Positions 50,384 to 58,616 of a stretch of 64,000 nucleotides of DNA are shown piece after piece. The position numbers and the translations under genes were made by a program. A model generated the notes under the pieces. The model did not search any database and was not told the DNA's origin. It saw only the letters and a program-made list of their open reading frames with translations. The DNA comes from an uncultured Clostridia bacterium (GTDB lineage: Bacteria; Bacillota; Clostridia; Oscillospirales; Oscillospiraceae): contig CALADI010000009.1 in NCBI GenBank assembly GCA_937890525.1, positions 1 to 64,000 on the forward strand, in the 5' to 3' direction. The stretch's first letter is position 1. Each line of letters opens with the position of its first letter.

Positions 50384-50402
50384 TCGAGGGAGCCTTTCCT
50401 TT
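50366..50402. terminator. Terminator between lipid kinase and GNAT genes
   Basis: GCTCCCCCGATC/GATCGAGGGAGC stem with a TTT loop, T-rich on the plus side; it overlaps the 3' ends of both convergent genes. Confidence 0.8.
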
Positions 50403-50937
50403 ATGTGCCCAGCCGGATCCGGGCCAAATGGTAAAACAGCGTGCCCAAGGCGTGCTTCTGCAGATTCAGATAGCCCTGTCGGGTCACGGGTTTGCCCCAG
50501 ACCAGCACCTCCATTGCGCTGCCGTTGATCTGGGGATGCAGATCCGCAGAGCGGAAACCGTTCTTCATGTAGAACTTCCGGCGTGCCACCCGCTGGGCAT
50601 AATTCGCCGCCTGCTCATCCAGTTCCTCGATGAGCAGCACCACCGCCTTGTCCGAGAACCTGCGGCAGACCTGCTGCAGGATCCTGCTGCCTGTGCCCCG
50701 GCTTCGCAGCCGCTGGTTCACCGCCAGATAGTCCACCATCACCTGATCGCCGTAGGGGATGACCACGGTGAATCCCAGCAGCATATCCCCCTCTTTTGCG
50801 GCATAGATCTCCAATTTCCCCTTTTTCACCCCCCGCTTGAGCGAAGAAAAGGGTTTCTGCTCCGACTTGGGGAAGGCCTCCAGATAGATTTGCTTCACCT
50901 GCGCCCAGTCCCGTTCCTGCAATGCTTCGATCTGCAT
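50401..50937 (-). CDS. GNAT-family N-acetyltransferase
   Basis: 178 residues. The acetyl-CoA loop RLRSRGTGSRIL (about 88-99) matches the R/Q-x-x-G-x-G/A motif, preceded by VDYLAVNQ and followed by an RRKFYMKNGF strand-helix typical of GNAT proteins. The substrate is unknown. GGAGG lies eight bases before the ATG at 50937. The promoter overlaps a palindrome at 50984-50996. Confidence 0.82.
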   Translation of the reverse strand: MQIEALQERDWAQVKQIYLEAFPKSEQKPFSSLKRGVKKGKLEIYAAKEGDMLLGFTVVIPYGDQVMVDYLAVNQRLRSRGTGSRILQQVCRRFSDKAVVLLIEELDEQAANYAQRVARRKFYMKNGFRSADLHPQINGSAMEVLVWGKPVTRQGYLNLQKHALGTLFYHLARIRLGT

Positions 50938-50983
50938 GGTCAATACCTCCGTGTTTCTCGTTCTGTACCCATATCCTATCATA

Positions 50984-50996
50984 TACAGTTACTGTA
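50984..50996 (-). promoter_or_regulatory. Operator-like palindrome in the GNAT promoter
   Basis: TACAGTTACTGTA is a perfect 6+6 palindrome located just downstream of a TTGACT on the minus strand. It resembles the TACA-TGTA core of CopY/BlaI-type operators, but no such regulator gene is nearby. Confidence 0.4.
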
Positions 50997-51012
50997 CAGT
51001 CAAGGGAAATAT

Positions 51013-51053
51013 ATGCAAACAGGTGCAGGCATTTTCAGCCTGCACCTGTTCGT
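51013..51053 (-). terminator. Terminator-like hairpin after the metal ATPase
   Basis: CAGGTGCAGGC/GCCTGCACCTG 11-bp stem, seven-base loop; only TTTG follows on the minus strand, so termination may be partial. Confidence 0.65.
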
Positions 51054-51062
51054 ATTTGTCTT

Positions 51063-53063
51063 TTACAGTTTCGGCACACGAAGCGCCCGGATCGCATTCA
51101 AAATTGCAAGGATCATAACGCCCACATCTGCAAAGATGGCAAGCCACATATTGGCCACGCCGAATGCAACCAGGATCAAGCACGCCAGTTTTACCGCAAT
51201 GGAGAACACGATATTCTGGTAAACAATGCCCAGGCACTTGCGGGAGATCTTGATCGCCTTGGCGATCTGCATGGGATCATCGTCCATCAGCACGATATCC
51301 GCCGCTTCGATGGCAGCGTCGGAGCCCATGGCGCCCATGGCGATGCCGATATCCGCACGGCGCAGGACCGGAGCATCATTGATGCCGTCACCAACAAATG
51401 CCAGCTTTTCCCGGTCTGATTTGGCGTTCAAAAGCGCTTCCACCTTTTCCACCTTATCGGCGGGGAGCAGTTCGGTGTAAACTTCATCCAGCCCCAGAGA
51501 TGCCGCCACGCTGTCGCCCACCTTTTGGGCGTCGCCGGTGAGCATCACCGTCTTACGGATACCGGCAGATTTCAGCTTCCGAATGGCTTCTTTGCTGTTG
51601 GGCTTTACAAGATCCGCAATCACGATATGACCTGCATATTCGCCGTCGATCGCCATGTGGATGATCGTGCCGACGCTGTGGCAGGAGACGAACTTGATCC
51701 CCAAGCGGTCCATCAGCTTGTCGTTACCCGCTGCGACTTCAACGCCGTCTACCTTGGCAATGACGCCGTTGCCGCTGATCTCCTGAATATCGCTGACACG
51801 GGAACGGTCGATCTCCTTGCCGTAAGAGCGCTGAAGGCTCTTGCTGATGGGATGGGAGGAGGCACTCTCCGCCAAAGCCGCATATTCCACCAGCTTTTCG
51901 TCGCTGATTTTGTTATGGTGGATGCCGTTGACCTCAAACACACCTTGGGTCAGCGTTCCGGTCTTGTCGAACACGATGGTTTTCACCTGAGACAGCGTCT
52001 CCAGATAGTTGGATCCCTTGACCAGAACGCCGGCTCGGCTGGCACCGCCGATCCCCGCAAAGAAGCTCAGCGGGATGCTGATGACCAGAGCGCAGGGGCA
52101 GCTGGCCACCAAGAATGTGAGGGCACGGTAGACCCATGTTTCCCAAGTAGGCGCCACGCCCATGAACAGCATCTGCACCAGCGGCGGCAGGATCGCCAGC
52201 GCCAGCGCCGCATAGCATACCGCCGGGGTATAGATGCGGGCAAACCGGGAAATGAAATCCTCCGACTTGGATTTCCGGGAAGATGCATTCTCCACCAGAT
52301 CCAAGATCTTAGACACCGTGGATTCCCCGAACTCTTTGTTGGTTTTGACCTTGAGCACGCCGGTCATGTTGATGCAGCCGCTGATCACCTCGTCCCCGGC
52401 CTTCGCATCTCTCGGCAGCGATTCGCCGGTCAGGGCAGCCGTGTTCAGCGTCGAAGCGCCCTCCACGATCACGCCGTCAATGGGCACTTTTTCGCCGGGC
52501 TGGACAATGATGATGGTTCCGATCTCCACTTCTTCGGGATCTGCCTTCACCAGCTTGCCGTCCCGCTCCACATTGGCATAGTCCGGGCGAATATCCATCA
52601 GATCGCTGATGTTGCGGCGGCTTCTTCCCACCGCATAGCTCTGGAACCATTCACCCACCTGATAGAACAGCATAACGGCGATGACTTCCATATATTCGCC
52701 ATTTTCATAGACTGCCAGAGCCAATGCACCCAGCGTGGCCACCGCCATCAGGAAGTTCTCATCAAACACCTGCCGGTTGCAGATGCCCCGAAACGCTTTT
52801 TTCAGAATGTCATATCCGATAATCAAGTAATCGACCACATAGGCCGCCAAACGCACCCACCGTCCGGCTGCTCCCATCCGGTCGAAGGCTTCCGCTCCCA
52901 GCGTTTGCAGCACCAGCAGCAGCACGGTTGCAGTCAAGATGCGCCACAGCATGACCTTCTGCTTCTTGGTCATGCCGCTGCTTTTTCTTCTGCCGATGAG
53001 CAGCAGAACCACAGACAGGATCGTGACAACGATCAGCAGGCCGCTTTCAATCCATTCCTGCAT
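51063..53063 (-). CDS. P1B-type heavy-metal ATPase (Zn/Cd/Pb exporter type)
   Basis: 666 residues. Actuator TGES at 212-215, metal-site CPC at 322-324 in helix 6, phosphorylation DKTGT with Asp366, nucleotide-domain HP at 404-405 (SSHP) and hinge GDGINDAP are all intact. The CPC motif and the overall sequence fit Cd/Zn/Pb exporters. Unusually for the class there is no N-terminal HMA domain; a separate HMA protein is encoded immediately upstream. AAAGGAG precedes the start. Regulated probably by the divergent ArsR protein. Confidence 0.92.
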   Translation of the reverse strand: MQEWIESGLLIVVTILSVVLLLIGRRKSSGMTKKQKVMLWRILTATVLLLVLQTLGAEAFDRMGAAGRWVRLAAYVVDYLIIGYDILKKAFRGICNRQVFDENFLMAVATLGALALAVYENGEYMEVIAVMLFYQVGEWFQSYAVGRSRRNISDLMDIRPDYANVERDGKLVKADPEEVEIGTIIIVQPGEKVPIDGVIVEGASTLNTAALTGESLPRDAKAGDEVISGCINMTGVLKVKTNKEFGESTVSKILDLVENASSRKSKSEDFISRFARIYTPAVCYAALALAILPPLVQMLFMGVAPTWETWVYRALTFLVASCPCALVISIPLSFFAGIGGASRAGVLVKGSNYLETLSQVKTIVFDKTGTLTQGVFEVNGIHHNKISDEKLVEYAALAESASSHPISKSLQRSYGKEIDRSRVSDIQEISGNGVIAKVDGVEVAAGNDKLMDRLGIKFVSCHSVGTIIHMAIDGEYAGHIVIADLVKPNSKEAIRKLKSAGIRKTVMLTGDAQKVGDSVAASLGLDEVYTELLPADKVEKVEALLNAKSDREKLAFVGDGINDAPVLRRADIGIAMGAMGSDAAIEAADIVLMDDDPMQIAKAIKISRKCLGIVYQNIVFSIAVKLACLILVAFGVANMWLAIFADVGVMILAILNAIRALRVPKL

Positions 53064-53082
53064 AGTAGCACTCCTTTCTATA

Positions 53083-53097
53083 ATTGCTTAATTGTTG
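53083..53097 (-). promoter_or_regulatory. Operator-like motif before the ATPase gene
   Basis: ATTGCTTAATTGTTG here recurs with one change (ATTGCTTAATCGTTG) at 53420-53434 before the HMA gene. This copy lies 20 bases upstream of the ATPase start, just after its terminator-like hairpin. Confidence 0.5.
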
Positions 53098-53103
53098 ATG
53101 TAT

Positions 53104-53148
53104 AAAAGGCAGAAAAGCGCCGGAAAGCCTGCGCTCTCCGGGCGCTTT
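53104..53148 (-). terminator. Terminator/attenuator between HMA and ATPase genes
   Basis: Minus strand AAAGCGCC/GGCGCTTT (8 bp) with a second inner helix GGAGAGC/GCTTTCC, followed by TTTTCTGCCTTTT. It separates the HMA gene from the ATPase gene. Confidence 0.8.
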
Positions 53149-53157
53149 CCCCCACGA

Positions 53158-53376
53158 TTACAGGAAGATCTCGCAGTCAGGCTCCACCTTTTTGCAGGCC
53201 TTCAGCACATTGCCCATCACCTGAGCCGCATCCTGACCCTCGCTGAACTCCACGATCATCTTCTGGGTCATAAAGTTCACGGTGGCGGAGGCAACGCCTG
53301 CCGTCTTGCGGGCAGCTTCTTCCATCAAATTCGCGCAGTTGGCGCAGTCAACCTCGATCTTATAAGTCTTTTTCAT
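53158..53376 (-). CDS. Heavy-metal-associated (HMA) domain protein
   Basis: 72 residues forming one ferredoxin-like HMA domain. The metal-binding loop is DCANCANLM (CxxC at about 11-14), with the later strands ASATVNFMTQKMIVEF and a C-terminal KKVEPDCEIFL. It probably delivers or senses metal for the ATPase encoded downstream, replacing that protein's missing N-terminal domain. AAGGGGA lies nine bases before the ATG at 53376. It has its own strong promoter. Confidence 0.88.
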   Translation of the reverse strand: MKKTYKIEVDCANCANLMEEAARKTAGVASATVNFMTQKMIVEFSEGQDAAQVMGNVLKACKKVEPDCEIFL

Positions 53377-53410
53377 CGAAAGATCCCCTTCCATATCAAA
53401 TCATTTTATC

Positions 53411-53470
53411 GATTAAATCATTGCTTAATCGTTGTACTTGTAGTATAATACCCATGACGGAAGAAGTCAA
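53411..53470. promoter_or_regulatory. Interlocked divergent promoters with ArsR operator
   Basis: Minus: TTGACT (53465-53470), 17 bases, TATACT (53442-53447) for the HMA gene. Plus: TTGCTT (53421-53426), 17 bases, TATAAT (53444-53449) for arsR. The two -10 boxes share four bases. The inverted repeat GATTAA-N8-TTAATC (53411-53430) covers the plus -35, so one bound repressor could block both directions. Confidence 0.65.
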
Positions 53471-53539
53471 TGCATTTCGCTCACTCTCTTCCAAACGGGC
53501 GAAATGTATTTCCAAACAAGCGAAAAAGGAGAAATGGCG

Positions 53540-53905
53540 ATGAATCATGCTATCCTGCCCCATGAACATGATGTTCAGAACGATCTGAGTTCCATCGGAT
53601 CCGCGCTTCATCAGGTGCAGAAATTTGAAACCGCGTCAGATATTTTCAAGCAGCTCAGCGATACCACCAGACTGCGTATTTTTTGGCTTCTGTGCCACAC
53701 CGAGCAGTGTGTCATCAATATTTCTGCGTTGATGGAAATGTCTGGGCCGGCTGTTTCTCATCACCTGCGTGTGCTCCGCAGCTGCGATCTTATCGTGAGC
53801 CGCAGAGAAGGAAAAGAAGTCTATTACCGGGCATCCAACAGCAGCCAAGCTCAGCTGCTCCACAGGACCATTGAGCAGGTGATAGCCATCGCTTGCCCGG
53901 ATTGA
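53540..53905 (+). CDS. ArsR/SmtB-family metal-sensing repressor
   Basis: 121 residues with the winged helix of ArsR proteins: FKQLSDTTRLRIFWLL (helices 2-3), recognition helix MSGPAVSHHLRVLRSCDLI (about 74-92) and wing RREGKEVYYRA. Cys in CHTEQCVINIS and His near the N-terminus (HEHD) and in the terminal helix (LLHRTIEQ) could form metal sites of the CadC/CzrA kind. ATG at 53540 has AAGGAG at eight bases; an ATG two codons earlier is too close. Confidence 0.88.
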   Translation: MNHAILPHEHDVQNDLSSIGSALHQVQKFETASDIFKQLSDTTRLRIFWLLCHTEQCVINISALMEMSGPAVSHHLRVLRSCDLIVSRREGKEVYYRASNSSQAQLLHRTIEQVIAIACPD

Positions 53906-53920
53906 GAAGGAGGTACCCGG

Positions 53921-54841
53921 ATGACTGCCCCACACCTTGCAATTCTATCGTCGCTGCGGCATATCTGCGGTCAGCAGGACGCTGAGATCATCGAGCTTTA
54001 TCCCGGTATCGCGCTGACCTTCCTCCGTGCATCCGGGGATCGCCCCCTGCATTTCTGCCATGAACCATTGGAAGATGTATTGATCGTCCACTACTGCATT
54101 TCCGGCAGGATCGGCTGGGGCATCGGCGGTGAGCCCCGGTTCACCCTGTCCCCCGGCGATGTTTCGATCCATACGATGGATGCCCCCATCGATGCAGCGG
54201 TGGATCTGCCCAGCGGGGCATATCAAGGCATCGTTCTCGCCATGGCATTGGACGAACTGACTTCAAATCCCCCTGCCCTGTTAGAAGGCACTCACATCAC
54301 CGGGGAACTGCTGCGGGAAAAATACTGCAGGGACAGAAGCTGTACGGTTCTGACCGCAAGCGAATCCCTTCAGCAGATTTTCCGGGCGTTGTATCAGCCG
54401 CCGAAGGACATCCAGCTGGCGTATCGGAAAATCAAGGTGCTGGAGCTTCTGATCCAGCTAAGCCGGTTGGACAGCAGCCATGAACTGCGCCTGTCCGAAT
54501 ACCAAACCGAGCAGGTGGAGATCATCCGCCAGATCCACGATCAGCTGACCCGGAACTTGGCTCAGCGCTGCTCCATCGAGGCATTGTCCAAGCAATATCT
54601 GATGAACCCCACCACCCTGAAAACCATGTTCAAGGCGGTTTACGGCAAATCCATTGCAGCCCATATCCGAGAGCACCGGATGGAGTATGCGGCCCAGCTT
54701 CTGCGCTCGTCCAATATGAAGATCGCAGATATCGCCCTGACCGTGGGCTACGACAGCCAAAGCCGGTTTTCCTCCGTATTTAAGGAGCACTATCAAATGC
54801 TGCCCAAAGAATATCGGAAAAAATACATCGGAGAACTGTAA
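53921..54841 (+). CDS. AraC-family transcriptional regulator
   Basis: 306 residues: N-terminal cupin-like sensor (about 1-150), then two helix-turn-helix units (about 210-305) with IEALSKQYLMNPTTLKTMFKAV and the signature IADIALTVGYDSQSRFSSVFKEHY (in parts). The overall style resembles PchR/YbtA regulators, often tied to metal or siderophore responses. It starts 15 bases after arsR behind AAGGAGG, so it belongs to the metal-efflux locus transcript; target genes are unknown. Confidence 0.87.
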   Translation: MTAPHLAILSSLRHICGQQDAEIIELYPGIALTFLRASGDRPLHFCHEPLEDVLIVHYCISGRIGWGIGGEPRFTLSPGDVSIHTMDAPIDAAVDLPSGAYQGIVLAMALDELTSNPPALLEGTHITGELLREKYCRDRSCTVLTASESLQQIFRALYQPPKDIQLAYRKIKVLELLIQLSRLDSSHELRLSEYQTEQVEIIRQIHDQLTRNLAQRCSIEALSKQYLMNPTTLKTMFKAVYGKSIAAHIREHRMEYAAQLLRSSNMKIADIALTVGYDSQSRFSSVFKEHYQMLPKEYRKKYIGEL

Positions 54842-54908
54842 CGATCCCGGCGGCGGAGAGATCCTGCGCCCATCGCAGGCGCCTTCCAAATTACAGCCCC
54901 AAATATGA

Positions 54909-54945
54909 TATGTACCCCCTTTACCGGATATCCGGCAAAGGGGGT
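54909..54945. terminator. Terminator-like hairpin between convergent operons
   Basis: GTACCCCCTTT/AAAGGGGGTAC stem with a self-complementary CCGGATATCCGG centre; flanking sequence is AT-rich but without a pure T-run. Confidence 0.65.
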
Positions 54946-54986
54946 ACATTATAATATATCCTTGCTTTTATCCCTCAGGCGGTCGA

Positions 54987-56456
54987 TCAGCCCCAGGGAT
55001 TTTCCGTTGCGTAGGGCAGGCTCTTGGGCTGATTGTAAGCAATGTCGCTGATGCCGAAGTACTTCAGGACCTCGAACAGGCTCTTGCCGCAGTGGGCAAA
55101 GGCCACAGCGCCGTGGTGGGGATAACGCTTCTGGATCAGCACATGGCGATAGAAGCGGCCCATCTCGGGGATCGCAAAAATACCGATACCACCGAAGGAA
55201 CGGGTGGGCACGGGCAGGACTTCACCCTCTGCGATGTAGGCGCGGAGGGTGCCTTCGCTGTCGCACTGCAGGCGGTAGAAGGTCACATCGGAAGCGGCAA
55301 TATCGCCTTCCAGCGTACCACGGGTGATGTCGGGCGTGCCACCATTCTCCAGCAGACGGTTCTGGATCAGCTGGTACTTCACGGCGCAGTTGCCGCACAT
55401 CTTGCAGCTGGGGGTGTTGCCGCAGTGGAATGCCATGAAGGTATCCTTGATGTCGTAGCCCCACTTGCCAGCGATATCCTCATCATAGATGTACTTGGGC
55501 ACGGAGTTGTTGATATCCAGCAGCGTGATGGCGTCGCCGGTGATGCAGGCGCCGATATACTCGGACAGCGCACCATAGATGTCGACTTCACATGCAACGG
55601 GAATGCCGCGGGATGCCAGTCTGGAGTTTACATAGCAGGGCTCGAAGCCGAACTGCTCCGGGAATGCAGGCCAGCACTTGTCTGCAAATGCCACATACTT
55701 TCTTGCACCCTTGTGTGCCTCTGCCCAGTCAAGCAGGGTCAGTTCAAACTGAGCCATGCGCTCCAGCAGATCGGGATAGATCTTTCTGTCGCCCATTTCC
55801 TTTTCCATGTCTGCAATGACTTCGGGAATGCGGGCATCACCGGCATGTGCCTTGTAGGAAACCAGCAGATCCAGCTCGGAGTTCTCTTCCACTTCGACCC
55901 CCAGCTCATACAGCCCCTTGATGGGAGCGTTGCAGGCAAAGAAGTCCTGAGGACGAGGGCCAAAGGTGATGATCTTCAGATTCTTAACGCCGATGATCGC
56001 ACGGGCGATGGGAACGAATTCCTTCATCATCTGAGCGCACTCTTCCGCAGTGCCCACAGGATACTCGGGGATATAAGCCTTCAGATGGCGCATGCCCAGA
56101 TTGTAAGAGCAGTTCAGCACGCCGCAGTAAGCATCGCCACGGCCGTTGATCAGATCACCGTCGCCCTCAGCAGCCGCAACATACATAACGGGGCCATCGA
56201 ACTTCTGGCACAGCAGCGTTTCAGGAGTCTCAGGGCCGAAGTTGCCCAGGAAAACCACCAGAGCGTTCACTTCATGGGCCTTCACATCTTCCAGAGCCTT
56301 CAGGGCGTCCTTCTCATTTTCCACGGTGATGGGGCATTCGTACAGACCCTCACCATAAGCTGCCACGATGTTCTGGCGGCGCTTGGTGGACAGCGCAATG
56401 GGGAAACAGTCACGGGATACGGCAATAATGCCAAGCTTTACTTCAGGAATGTTCAT
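54987..56456 (-). CDS. L-fucose/L-arabinose isomerase-like sugar isomerase (COG2407)
   Basis: 489 residues of the FucI/AraA structural family: a Rossmann-like first half (KLGIIAVSRDCFP, VVFLGNFGPETPET, YVAAAEGDG) and a C-terminal metal/active-site half with CWPAFPEQFGFEPC, ACEVDIYGA and FHCGNTPSCK. Ketol isomerisation of an aldose is expected. The substrate (xylose, arabinose, fucose or another sugar) is not evident. Last gene of the GH31-kinase-DUF4867 operon. ATG at 56456 follows AAGGAG; the longer frame upstream is non-coding. Confidence 0.85.
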   Translation of the reverse strand: MNIPEVKLGIIAVSRDCFPIALSTKRRQNIVAAYGEGLYECPITVENEKDALKALEDVKAHEVNALVVFLGNFGPETPETLLCQKFDGPVMYVAAAEGDGDLINGRGDAYCGVLNCSYNLGMRHLKAYIPEYPVGTAEECAQMMKEFVPIARAIIGVKNLKIITFGPRPQDFFACNAPIKGLYELGVEVEENSELDLLVSYKAHAGDARIPEVIADMEKEMGDRKIYPDLLERMAQFELTLLDWAEAHKGARKYVAFADKCWPAFPEQFGFEPCYVNSRLASRGIPVACEVDIYGALSEYIGACITGDAITLLDINNSVPKYIYDEDIAGKWGYDIKDTFMAFHCGNTPSCKMCGNCAVKYQLIQNRLLENGGTPDITRGTLEGDIAASDVTFYRLQCDSEGTLRAYIAEGEVLPVPTRSFGGIGIFAIPEMGRFYRHVLIQKRYPHHGAVAFAHCGKSLFEVLKYFGISDIAYNQPKSLPYATENPWG

Positions 56457-56476
56457 TGGGAATATCTCCTTTTCTC

Positions 56477-57115
56477 TTAAATGAAATCTGCAATATCGAT
56501 GTTCTCGCCGGACAGACCGATCTTCGCACCGCCCTTGGCTTCGTTGGATTCCGGATGTGCCAGAAGCCACTTGTTCCGCGCAGTCATGTACTCGTCTTCC
56601 GGAATCTTCGCTGTCATCACGGCCCTTTCCGTGTTGGTGCCCTGCGGCAGCGCCACCAAGACCCGGAACCCCTTGGCTGCATCGCAGTGGCAGGGTGCAT
56701 AGTGCAGGGTGGTTGCGAAAACCTCTACCAATGTACCGGCAGGCACCTTGAATGCCTTGACCTTGGCGGTATCCAGAACACCGTCTTCGATCTCGTCGCG
56801 CTTTGCAAGAAGCAGGATAAAATCCTCGGTGCCCAGATTGTACTCGCTGTCACGATGGTACTCCAAACAGTTGAGCTTCGTGTTGTGACCGTTGCACCAG
56901 CCCAGCTGAACCGGCATACCGCCGTACAGATGCTCGCTGACTTCCACCATGGCAGGCAGTTCCTGCAGCGGTGCATACTCCGCAACATAGTCAACGCCCT
57001 CCGGCTGAGGGGCATCCTTCAGCACAGACAGGATCTGGGCAGCCGTTTCTTCCATGCCGGTGACCACCTGACCATAGGGTCGAAACCCAGCGTCCAGAAC
57101 AGAATCGATCTTCAT
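56477..57115 (-). CDS. DUF4867 family protein, probable metal cupin
   Basis: 212 residues. A cupin-type metal site is suggested by CNGHNTKLNCLEYHRDSEYN (in parts: His, then Glu-x-His) and a later His in TTLHYAPCHC, on alternating beta strands. DUF4867 proteins occur in sugar operons and their function is not established. Fold and context raise the possibility of an aldose isomerase or epimerase, as in cupin-type lyxose isomerases; this is inference. AAGGAG lies inside the end of the kinase gene, four bases away. Confidence 0.72.
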   Translation of the reverse strand: MKIDSVLDAGFRPYGQVVTGMEETAAQILSVLKDAPQPEGVDYVAEYAPLQELPAMVEVSEHLYGGMPVQLGWCNGHNTKLNCLEYHRDSEYNLGTEDFILLLAKRDEIEDGVLDTAKVKAFKVPAGTLVEVFATTLHYAPCHCDAAKGFRVLVALPQGTNTERAVMTAKIPEDEYMTARNKWLLAHPESNEAKGGAKIGLSGENIDIADFI

Positions 57116-57119
57116 ATTG

Positions 57120-58604
57120 TCACTCCTTCACAAAATCTGCAAACAATGCCTTACAGGCAGGGTAGATTTTTTTGAACTGCTGATAGCGCTTCTCGTACTT
57201 TTCCACCAGCTCCGGCTCCGGCTTCACCGTGGAAGCCACATGGACAAACTTGTCACATACTTCCTGCACGGATGCATATTCGCCGCAGGCAACCATCGCC
57301 AGCATCGCACCGCCCATGCCGGGCCCCTGCTCCGATTCCAAGCACTCCAGCTCTGCATTCAGAATGTTGGCGATCATCTTCTTCCACAGGGGGCTCTTGG
57401 CACCGCCGCCGCAGATCTTGGAAGAGCTGATGGTGATCCCCAGACTTCTTGCAACCTCTACACTATCCCGAATCGCAAAGGCCACCCCTTCCAGAACTGC
57501 CTGCGTCAGGTCCGCTCTGGTGGTATCCATGGTCATGCCGATAAAGGTGCCCCGGGCATTGGTATCGTTGATGGGGCTGCGCTCGCCCATCAGATAGGGC
57601 AGGAAATAAACATGATTCTCGCCCAGCTTGTCCTGCGTGATCGGAGCCTGCTCCGCCCCATAGTCCGAGGTCTGATAGATCTCGTCCATCAGCCACTTAT
57701 TGCAGCTGGCGGCACTCAGCATACAGCCCATCAAGTGGTAGCCGCCGTCTGCGTGGGCAAACGCATGAAGTGCATTGTTCTGATCGACGCCAAAACTCCG
57801 GGAAGAGATAAACACCGTGCCGGAGGTGCCCAAGGAGATATTGCATCCTCCCTCACCTACAACGCCGGTACCAACGGCTGCGGCGGCATTATCGCCTGCT
57901 CCTGCTGCTACCTTGACATTTTCGCCCAGACCCAGAATCGTTGCGATTTCCGGCTTTACGGTGCCGATACATGCATAGCTTTCAAACAGCTTGGGCATCT
58001 GATTTTCAGAAATGCCGCAAATATCCAGCATTTCCCTGCTCCAGCGCTTGTGCTGCACATCCAGAAGCAGCATGCCGGAAGCATCGGAGTAGTCACAGCT
58101 GTGCACCCCGGTGAGGACATAGTTGATATAGTCCTTGGGCAGCATGATCTTTGCGATCTTGTTGAAGTTTTCCGGCTCGTTCTCTTTGACCCACAGGATC
58201 TTAGGCGCTGTAAATCCGGCAAAGGCGATGTTCGCCGTCAGCGCAGACAGCCTTTCCTTGCCGATCTCGTTGTTCAGATAGTCCACCTGCTGGGCGGTTC
58301 TGCCGTCGTTCCACAGGATGGCCGGACGGATCACATGGTCGTTCTCGTCCAGAATGACCAGACCATGCATCTGACCGCCGCAGCCGATGCCTGCAACATC
58401 CGTGCCACGGAATCCGGTCAGCAGTTCGGGGATTCCCTCCATAATTGCCTTACGCCAGTCCTCGGGGTTTTGCTGACTCCAGCCGGGCTGGGGAAATTCC
58501 AGCGGATATTCCTTAGAAACCACATTTTTGATCTGCCCCTGCTCATCCATCAGCAGCAGCTTCACTGCGGAGGTACCAAGGTCAACACCAATGTACAGTT
58601 TCAT
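57120..58604 (-). CDS. xylB: FGGY-family carbohydrate kinase, xylulokinase-like
   Basis: 494 residues with the FGGY kinase layout: N-terminal GVDLGTSAVKLLLMDE (phosphate loop), GCGGQMHGLVILDE substrate region with the catalytic Asp nearby (ILWNDGRT), C-terminal GEGGCNISLGTSGT and GGGAKSPLWKKMIAN. IGCGGQMHG and WNDGRT are typical of xylulokinases. A GTG three codons upstream touches the AAGGAG and is unlikely. Between GH31 and DUF4867 genes with gaps of 12 and four bases. Confidence 0.85.
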   Translation of the reverse strand: MKLYIGVDLGTSAVKLLLMDEQGQIKNVVSKEYPLEFPQPGWSQQNPEDWRKAIMEGIPELLTGFRGTDVAGIGCGGQMHGLVILDENDHVIRPAILWNDGRTAQQVDYLNNEIGKERLSALTANIAFAGFTAPKILWVKENEPENFNKIAKIMLPKDYINYVLTGVHSCDYSDASGMLLLDVQHKRWSREMLDICGISENQMPKLFESYACIGTVKPEIATILGLGENVKVAAGAGDNAAAAVGTGVVGEGGCNISLGTSGTVFISSRSFGVDQNNALHAFAHADGGYHLMGCMLSAASCNKWLMDEIYQTSDYGAEQAPITQDKLGENHVYFLPYLMGERSPINDTNARGTFIGMTMDTTRADLTQAVLEGVAFAIRDSVEVARSLGITISSSKICGGGAKSPLWKKMIANILNAELECLESEQGPGMGGAMLAMVACGEYASVQEVCDKFVHVASTVKPEPELVEKYEKRYQQFKKIYPACKALFADFVKE

Positions 58605-58616
58605 TTTCTTCACTCC

